DNA of 64,000 bases, from NCBI GenBank assembly GCA_045577735.1, contig JAZNIY010000008.1:252200-316199 (forward strand), written 5' to 3'. This DNA comes from Stercoripulliclostridium_A sp045577735. Its GTDB lineage: Bacteria > Bacillota > Clostridia > Christensenellales > DTU072. Within the stretch, counting starts at the first letter, position 1; each line of letters opens with the position of its first letter. A program made the position numbers and the translations under genes. The notes beneath the pieces were generated by a model. The model was not told where the DNA came from, made no database searches, and saw nothing but the letters and a program-made list of their open reading frames with translations. Shown in pieces: positions 59,978 through 64,000 of this stretch.

Positions 59978-60922
59978 ATGGAAATCACTCAAAAAACCTT
60001 AATGAAAGAGGTTCTTGCAGACCATATGCGCAACGTTCTTGCAAGCGATCCCGACGTCGTTATGCTAGACGCTGACCTTGCAAGATGTGCAGGCACCAAC
60101 GTAGTATACAAAGATTTCCCCGACAGATGCTTTGACGTAGGTATTGCAGAAGCAAATATGACGAGTATGGCGGCGGGACTAGCAAGCTATGGCTTCAAGC
60201 CCTATATTTCTTCTTTTGCACCCTTTGCAACCAGACGTTCTGCCGACCAAGTTATGATTTCCGTTTGCTATGCTCAGCAAAACGTTAAAATTATAGGAAC
60301 CGACCCCGGTATTGCAGCCGAACTTAATGGTGGAACCCACATGGCACTTGAAGATATGGGTATGCTTCGTTCCATTCCCAACGTGCTAATTTACGAGCCC
60401 ACCGATACGGTAGAGCTTGCTAAGGCACTTCCCCAAATTCACGAGTATCCCTATCCTTGCTACGTAAGAATGCATCGCAAAAACCCACCAATATTGACCA
60501 AGGAAAGCGACGAAATTAACATTCTTAAGGCAAGAAAGATGCGTGAAGGTACCGACTGCACCATAGTAGCTTCCGGAATAATGGTAGAAACTGCACTTTT
60601 AGCATCAGAAGAGCTTGAAAAAGAGGGTATCAGCGTAGAGGTAATATGCTGTCACACCATTAAGCCCATCGATAGTGAAACCATTATTGCATCAGCAAAG
60701 AAGACGGGCGCCGTAGTAACTGCCGAAAACCACAATGTAATAGGGGCTCTTCGTAGCGCAGTATGTGAAACGCTATGCGAAAACTATCCCGTACCACTAG
60801 AATCTATTGGTGTAAAAGAAAAGTTTGGCGAAGTAGGTAAGGTTCCATATTTGCGCAAAGCATTCAATATGGACGTTGAAGACGTTGTAGGCGCTGTTAG
60901 AAAGGTGCTAGCAAGAAAGTAA
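59978..60922 (+). CDS. transketolase, C-terminal subunit
   Basis: Protein of 314 residues, starting 1 bp after the N-terminal subunit. It has the pyrimidine-binding domain (VVMLDADLARCAGT, RCFDVGIAEANMTSMAAGLA) with the glutamate that activates the cofactor, then the C-terminal domain (TDCTIVASGIMVETAL, VVTAENHNVIGAL). It is co-transcribed and ends in a terminator. Confidence 0.94.
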   Translation: MEITQKTLMKEVLADHMRNVLASDPDVVMLDADLARCAGTNVVYKDFPDRCFDVGIAEANMTSMAAGLASYGFKPYISSFAPFATRRSADQVMISVCYAQQNVKIIGTDPGIAAELNGGTHMALEDMGMLRSIPNVLIYEPTDTVELAKALPQIHEYPYPCYVRMHRKNPPILTKESDEINILKARKMREGTDCTIVASGIMVETALLASEELEKEGISVEVICCHTIKPIDSETIIASAKKTGAVVTAENHNVIGALRSAVCETLCENYPVPLESIGVKEKFGEVGKVPYLRKAFNMDVEDVVGAVRKVLARK

Positions 60923-60942
60923 TTATAACTATTATAAACGTT

Positions 60943-60970
60943 GTCGGGTAGGAAGTTGCCCGACTTTTAT
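60943..60970 (+). terminator. terminator of the transketolase operon
   Basis: GTCGGG (60943-60948)/CCCGAC (60959-60964) followed by TTTTATTG. Confidence 0.82.
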
Positions 60971-60984
60971 TGTCCCACCATTAA

Positions 60985-61018
60985 AAAAGCTCGGCCATAA
61001 TTGGTCGAGCCTTATTTT
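60985..61018. terminator. bidirectional terminator between converging genes
   Basis: GCTCGGCC/GGTCGAGC stem with A's on one side and T's on the other; it serves the minus-strand lipoprotein at 61032. Confidence 0.75.
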
Positions 61019-61031
61019 TTTTATTTTAAAA

Positions 61032-61526
61032 TTATTTTTTATCTCTCTTTGCTTCAGCTTCGTCAATTTCACCCATTGCGGTAATAGCGAAATCACTACC
61101 TACGTAAACAACGTTTTCTATAGTACCTGCTCTCCAATATTTTGAAGTTTCTAGGTCTTTAAGGTTGTGGTTGAAATAACCTTGAGCATCTTCGGTATAC
61201 TCAAAATAGAAAATGTAGAGCAAAGATTCGGGTTTTTCTGCAACAACAACGGAAGATACGTCATAATCATCGTATCTGTTATCGTTATCTATGTCTTCAA
61301 TAATATCAGCAGAGAGGTCGTTCTTGGCGCGTTCTGCCATTTCGGTTTTGTATTCTTGAAGAAGAGCGTTATAGTCTGAGCCAGAGCCATTGTATTTTCT
61401 TATGGTATAGCCGGCTTCTTTAAGGTTTTTAATAGTTTCATCTTGAGCGGGAAGACAAGCAACAAGAGCAACTGCTAGAATGGATACTAGAGCGAGAACA
61501 GCAACAATAGAAAGGACCTTTTTCAT
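61032..61526 (-). CDS. small lipoprotein, paralogue of the one at 61679
   Basis: Protein of 164 residues. The ATG at 61526 has AAGGAG 9 bp before. The signal peptide KKVLSIVAVLALVSILAVALVAC ends in a lipobox with Cys at about 24. The mature part repeats the shared domain: LKEAGYTIRKY, LYIFYFEYTEDAQGYF and VVYVGSDFAITAM, with a longer acidic middle than its paralogue. In the leader ATGGGT-att-ACCCAT forms a hairpin next to the ribosome site. Promoter boxes TTGCAA and TATAAT are 16 bp apart. The function is unknown. Confidence 0.8.
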   Translation of the reverse strand: MKKVLSIVAVLALVSILAVALVACLPAQDETIKNLKEAGYTIRKYNGSGSDYNALLQEYKTEMAERAKNDLSADIIEDIDNDNRYDDYDVSSVVVAEKPESLLYIFYFEYTEDAQGYFNHNLKDLETSKYWRAGTIENVVYVGSDFAITAMGEIDEAEAKRDKK

Positions 61527-61631
61527 CAATCTAAACTCCTTTTTATGGGTAATACCCATAGTTATTAATATTATTATAACATATCAATTTAAAATTGCAA
61601 TATGTTTTTCATTTTTATGTCGATAGTAGAC

Positions 61632-61667
61632 AATAAAAAAAGAGACTCTTTCGAGTCTCTTTTTTTA
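61632..61667. terminator. bidirectional terminator of the second lipoprotein gene
   Basis: AAAGAGACTC-tttc-GAGTCTCTTT, with A-run and T-run flanks. Confidence 0.88.
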
Positions 61668-61678
61668 TTTAGTTAATT

Positions 61679-62065
61679 TTAGCCAGCTGCTTTAACGCCT
61701 GCTTCGGTACCAGCATAAACAACTTTACCGCTCTTGCCGATTTTGTAGTCTTCTTTGTCTTCTTCAGCTTTTTCAAAGTCAGCCTTTAGTTCTTCATAGT
61801 ATGCCTTTGCAGCATCAGTGTCTTCAAAGTAAAGAATGGTTACGCCTTCGTCACCATTGGTAGCGGTGATAGAGGTAACGGCATCAATTTGCTTGAGTAC
61901 AGCGCCTGCGATAAGATCGTCGGAATCAGCCCTTATAACAACGTAACCGGCTTCTTCAAGGTTAGCTTCTGCTTTATCGGGGTCGCTGGGTACGCATGCA
62001 ACTAGTGCTACGCCAAGAACTGCTACTAGAGCAAGAACAGCAATAATAGATAATGCTTTTTTCAT
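61679..62065 (-). CDS. small lipoprotein, paralogue of the one at 61032
   Basis: Protein of 128 residues behind TAGGAGGC. The signal peptide with lipobox LVAC is nearly identical to that of its neighbour. The mature domain is LEEAGYVVIRADSDD, GVTILYFEDTDAAKAYYEEL and GKVVYAGTEAGVKAAG. Its leader contains an AGGGC-ata-GCCCT hairpin in the same place as the neighbour's, with different bases, and a promoter TTGCAT-16-TATAAT. It is probably a tandem duplication. The function is unknown. Confidence 0.82.
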   Translation of the reverse strand: MKKALSIIAVLALVAVLGVALVACVPSDPDKAEANLEEAGYVVIRADSDDLIAGAVLKQIDAVTSITATNGDEGVTILYFEDTDAAKAYYEELKADFEKAEEDKEDYKIGKSGKVVYAGTEAGVKAAG

Positions 62066-62246
62066 ATAATTTGCCTCCTATTTTTTATAGGGCTATGCCC
62101 TTTAACATATCCCTATTATAACATAGTTATTTGAAAATGCAATACCTAATTTTAAAAATGTGCTAGTTCGGAGCAAAACCACGTTAAATAGGATATCTTA
62201 ATTTTGTGACGTATAGTGCAAAAGATAACGCTAAAGAAAGGCGTTT

Positions 62247-63314
62247 TTACTTGATTTTTCCACCACCAAGACATATTCTTCCGTCATATAATACGGCATA
62301 CTGCCCACTTGTAACGGCTCTAACAGGGGTGTCGGCAACAACTCTAACGTCTTTTCCTTCCACGTATGCCGTAGCGGGCATAAGTTTTTCACGGTGGCGC
62401 GTGCGTAGTAGTACTCTTTGTCCGTTTTCAATGGGATCGCAAATATAATTAAAATCTTCTGCAATAAGTTCCTTTGTGAAGAGTTCGTCGCACTCCCCTT
62501 GGTTTACGTAGAGAATGTTCTTATGAACGTCTTTTTTAACGATGTAATAGGGGGCGTCGTTCTTTTCGCCTTTAACGCCACCAAGCCCAAAGCCTTTTCT
62601 TTGACCAATGGTGTAGTAGAATACGCCGTCGTGCTCGCCAATGACTCTGCCGTCAAGAGTGCAAATTTTGCCTTTTTGCATAGGGAGATAGCTCTTTAGG
62701 AACTTTCTAAAATCTCTTTCACCAATAAAGCAAATGCCCGTGCTGTCCTTTTTCTCGGCTGTAGCAAGGCCGTGCTCTTCGGCAATCTTTCTAACCGTAG
62801 GCTTATCAAGGTCGGTAAGCGGGAATATTACGTTGTCAATTTGGTCCTGTCTAACTTGGTTTAGGAAATAGGTTTGGTCTTTGTTTTCGTCAAGAGCGCG
62901 AATAAGATAGGTCTTACCATCTTTCCTTTCCACGCCACAATAGTGACCGGTTGCAATGTAATCGGCACCAATCTTTCGTGCATATTCACGGAAGGGACCA
63001 AATTTTATCTCTACGTTGCAAAGTACGTCGGGATTTGGCGTTCTGCCCGCTTTATATTCATCAATAAAATGTTTGAATACTCGGTCTTGGTATTCTTTTG
63101 ATAAATCGATGGTATAGTAGGGGATGTCAAGCAAAGATGCCACCTTTCTTACGTCGGAGTAATCTTCCTCTGCCGTACAGCATCCGTTTTCATCCTCTTC
63201 GTGCCAATTGCGCATAAAAAGCCCAAGGACGTCGTATCCTTGCTCTTTTAGGAGTAACGCCGCAACGCTACTGTCGACACCACCGCTCATACCAAGTACA
63301 ACTTTTTTCTTCAT
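62247..63314 (-). CDS. mnmA: tRNA-specific 2-thiouridylase MnmA
   Basis: Protein of 355 residues. The ATG at 63314 has AAGGAT; the upstream GTG-like start is not needed. It thiolates U34 of tRNA-Lys, -Glu and -Gln. The PP-loop is GMSGGVDSSVAA; the two catalytic cysteines lie in VLCNVEIKFG and STGICFIG. The other family blocks (ATGHYCGVE, KDQTYFLNQV) are complete. Confidence 0.96.
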   Translation of the reverse strand: MKKKVVLGMSGGVDSSVAALLLKEQGYDVLGLFMRNWHEEDENGCCTAEEDYSDVRKVASLLDIPYYTIDLSKEYQDRVFKHFIDEYKAGRTPNPDVLCNVEIKFGPFREYARKIGADYIATGHYCGVERKDGKTYLIRALDENKDQTYFLNQVRQDQIDNVIFPLTDLDKPTVRKIAEEHGLATAEKKDSTGICFIGERDFRKFLKSYLPMQKGKICTLDGRVIGEHDGVFYYTIGQRKGFGLGGVKGEKNDAPYYIVKKDVHKNILYVNQGECDELFTKELIAEDFNYICDPIENGQRVLLRTRHREKLMPATAYVEGKDVRVVADTPVRAVTSGQYAVLYDGRICLGGGKIK

Positions 63315-63488
63315 TTTAGTATCCTTATATCTTCTACGCGTACGCGTGTGCACGTACGTGCGTATATATCATATTATATATAATAGGGGAAAACGAGGCT
63401 CTTGTGTCATAAATTTTTGCAATCCCCAATATATTGTTTATCACTTTAGTAGCACCAAAAAAATTTGTCAAAAAATGTTTTTGGAGTA

Positions 63489-63517
63489 TTGACAAAGGGG
63501 AATTATTCTATTATTAT
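63489..63517 (+). promoter_or_regulatory. promoter-like sequence opposite tRNA-Arg
   Basis: TTGACA 63489-63494, 17-bp spacer, TATTAT 63512-63517 on the plus strand, pointing through the antisense of tRNA-Arg towards the rRNA operon. It overlaps a GGGGAATTA/TAATTCCCC hairpin that lies downstream of the tRNA on the minus strand. Confidence 0.45.
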
Positions 63518-63533
63518 GTAATTCCCCTTTGGT

Positions 63534-63610
63534 TGGCGTACCCGAAAGGAGTCGAACCTTCCACCTTGAGAGTCGGAGTCTCACGCTCTATCCAACTGAG
63601 CTACGGGTAC
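63534..63610 (-). tRNA. tRNA-Arg (anticodon CCG), CCA encoded
   Basis: On the minus strand the acceptor GTACCCG/CGGGTAC, D stem GCTC/GAGC, anticodon stem TGAGA/TCTCA with loop CTCCGAC (anticodon CCG, codon CGG) and T stem GAAGG/CCTTT with loop TTCGACT all pair. The discriminator is G and CCA is encoded (63534-63536). Confidence 0.95.
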
Positions 63611-63623
63611 TTACTATATATAT

Positions 63624-63652
63624 AGTATAGCGCAAAACGGGGGTTATGTAAA
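63624..63652 (-). promoter_or_regulatory. promoter of tRNA-Arg
   Basis: Minus strand: TTTACA (63652-63647), 17-bp spacer ending TTGCGC, TATACT (63629-63624), 13 bp before the tRNA. Confidence 0.7.
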
Positions 63653-63722
63653 CAAAAAAAGAACCTTGAAAATGGCATATAATTGCATTAAAAAAATTGT
63701 TTAAAAATTTATTAAAATTTGT

Positions 63723-63751
63723 TTGACAATAGTTTTTTAATGTATTATTAT
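63723..63751 (+). promoter_or_regulatory. rRNA operon promoter
   Basis: TTGACA 63723-63728, 17-bp AT-rich spacer, TATTAT 63746-63751, about 185 bp before the 16S gene. The leader contains CCTTGAAAATTGAACAG (63785-63801), a motif typical of clostridial and bacillar rRNA leaders. Confidence 0.88.
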
Positions 63752-63936
63752 ATAAAGGCTGTCCGCGATGGGCAGTTTAAATGTACCTTGAAAATTGAAC
63801 AGACAGTAAGAAGCGAGAATAAAGTGTTAAATAACACTAAACACACAGGTCATCGTAAGAGATGACAGTTAATTTTTTTGAGAATTAAATGCTTCAAAAT
63901 TTTACGCTAGTAAAAGAGAAGTTTTAAGCTAAGATT

Positions 63937-64000
63937 GAACTAAAGAGTTTGATCCTGGCTCAGGACGAACGCTGGCGGCATGCCTAACACATGCAAGTCG
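63937..64000 (+). rRNA. 16S ribosomal RNA, first about 64 nt
   Basis: GAGTTTGATCCTGGCTCAG at 63945-63963 and ACGAACGCTGGCGGC, then CATGCCTAACACATGCAAG are the universal 16S start. The 5' end is estimated by alignment with E. coli numbering. The gene leaves the window. Confidence 0.98.

Noticed and set aside
63354..63420. CG-spacer promoter for mnmA
   Set aside because: The alternating tract (ACGCGTACGCGT, GCACGTACGTGC) lies after, not between, the likely boxes, and no good -35 box was found.

Overview
The window looks like the chromosome of a Gram-positive, Clostridia-like member of the Bacillota with moderate G+C content. The evidence is a DnaD-type primosome protein beside a DnaC/DnaI-type loader, a tmk-holB-ricT cluster behind a small Orn/Lys/Arg decarboxylase homologue, YdbC, VanW/G5 and DUF1846 proteins, lipoboxes, AGGAG ribosome sites and TTGACA-17-TATAAT promoters. 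A finer placement (an uncultured gut clostridium, perhaps near Christensenellales) is only a guess. No phage, plasmid, IS transposase or CRISPR array is visible. The window ends in the first bases of a 16S rRNA gene.

Layout. 1-526: end of ssb, then rpsR. 527-4432: accessory stretch with a PH-domain protein, a gene remnant, a Sel1-repeat protein, dense repeats and a membrane protein. 4548-12234: carbohydrate genes (GH78-like, fucose-isomerase-like, an alpha/beta hydrolase without its serine, GH31), interrupted by a divergent XRE regulator/membrane protein pair; GH31 runs straight into mfd. 12234-21390: mfd, a foldase-like lipoprotein, a small Cys protein, DUF92, a guaA lacking most of its glutaminase domain, and a radical SAM/SPASM protein. 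21625-25322 (minus): DUF1846, PAP2 phosphatase, Gfo/Idh/MocA oxidoreductase. 25458-33033: tilS-hpt-cca, VanW/G5, phosphoglucomutase, ACT protein, DUF711 protein. 33466-39674: myo-inositol operon (GPH symporter, iolB, iolD, iolE, iolG). 39740-42022: zinc phospholipase C-like protein and FAD reductase. 42417-47748 (minus): small-domain membrane protein, GH13, YdbC, dnaI-like, dnaD-like. 47986-57843: SbcC/Rad50-like protein with degenerate ATPase motifs, queT, greA, lysS, decarboxylase homologue, tmk, holB, ricT. 57919-60922: ferredoxin, 136-bp tandem repeat, GNAT, split transketolase. 61032-63610 (minus): two paralogous lipoproteins, mnmA, tRNA-Arg. 63723-64000: rRNA promoter, leader, 16S start.

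The most unusual material: (1) an intergenic family of about 125-bp nested palindromes whose stems differ between copies with compensatory changes, and which in seven cases begins on the stop codon of the preceding gene; (2) eight promoters whose spacer, otherwise usually AT-rich here, carries a CG-alternating tract; (3) a Rad50/SbcC-like coiled-coil protein with a centred zinc-hook motif but no recognisable Walker A, signature or Walker B motif; (4) a GMP synthase missing the catalytic core of its glutaminase domain; (5) apparently leaderless mRNAs for tilS and a serine-less hydrolase; (6) a small domain shared by three exported or membrane proteins.
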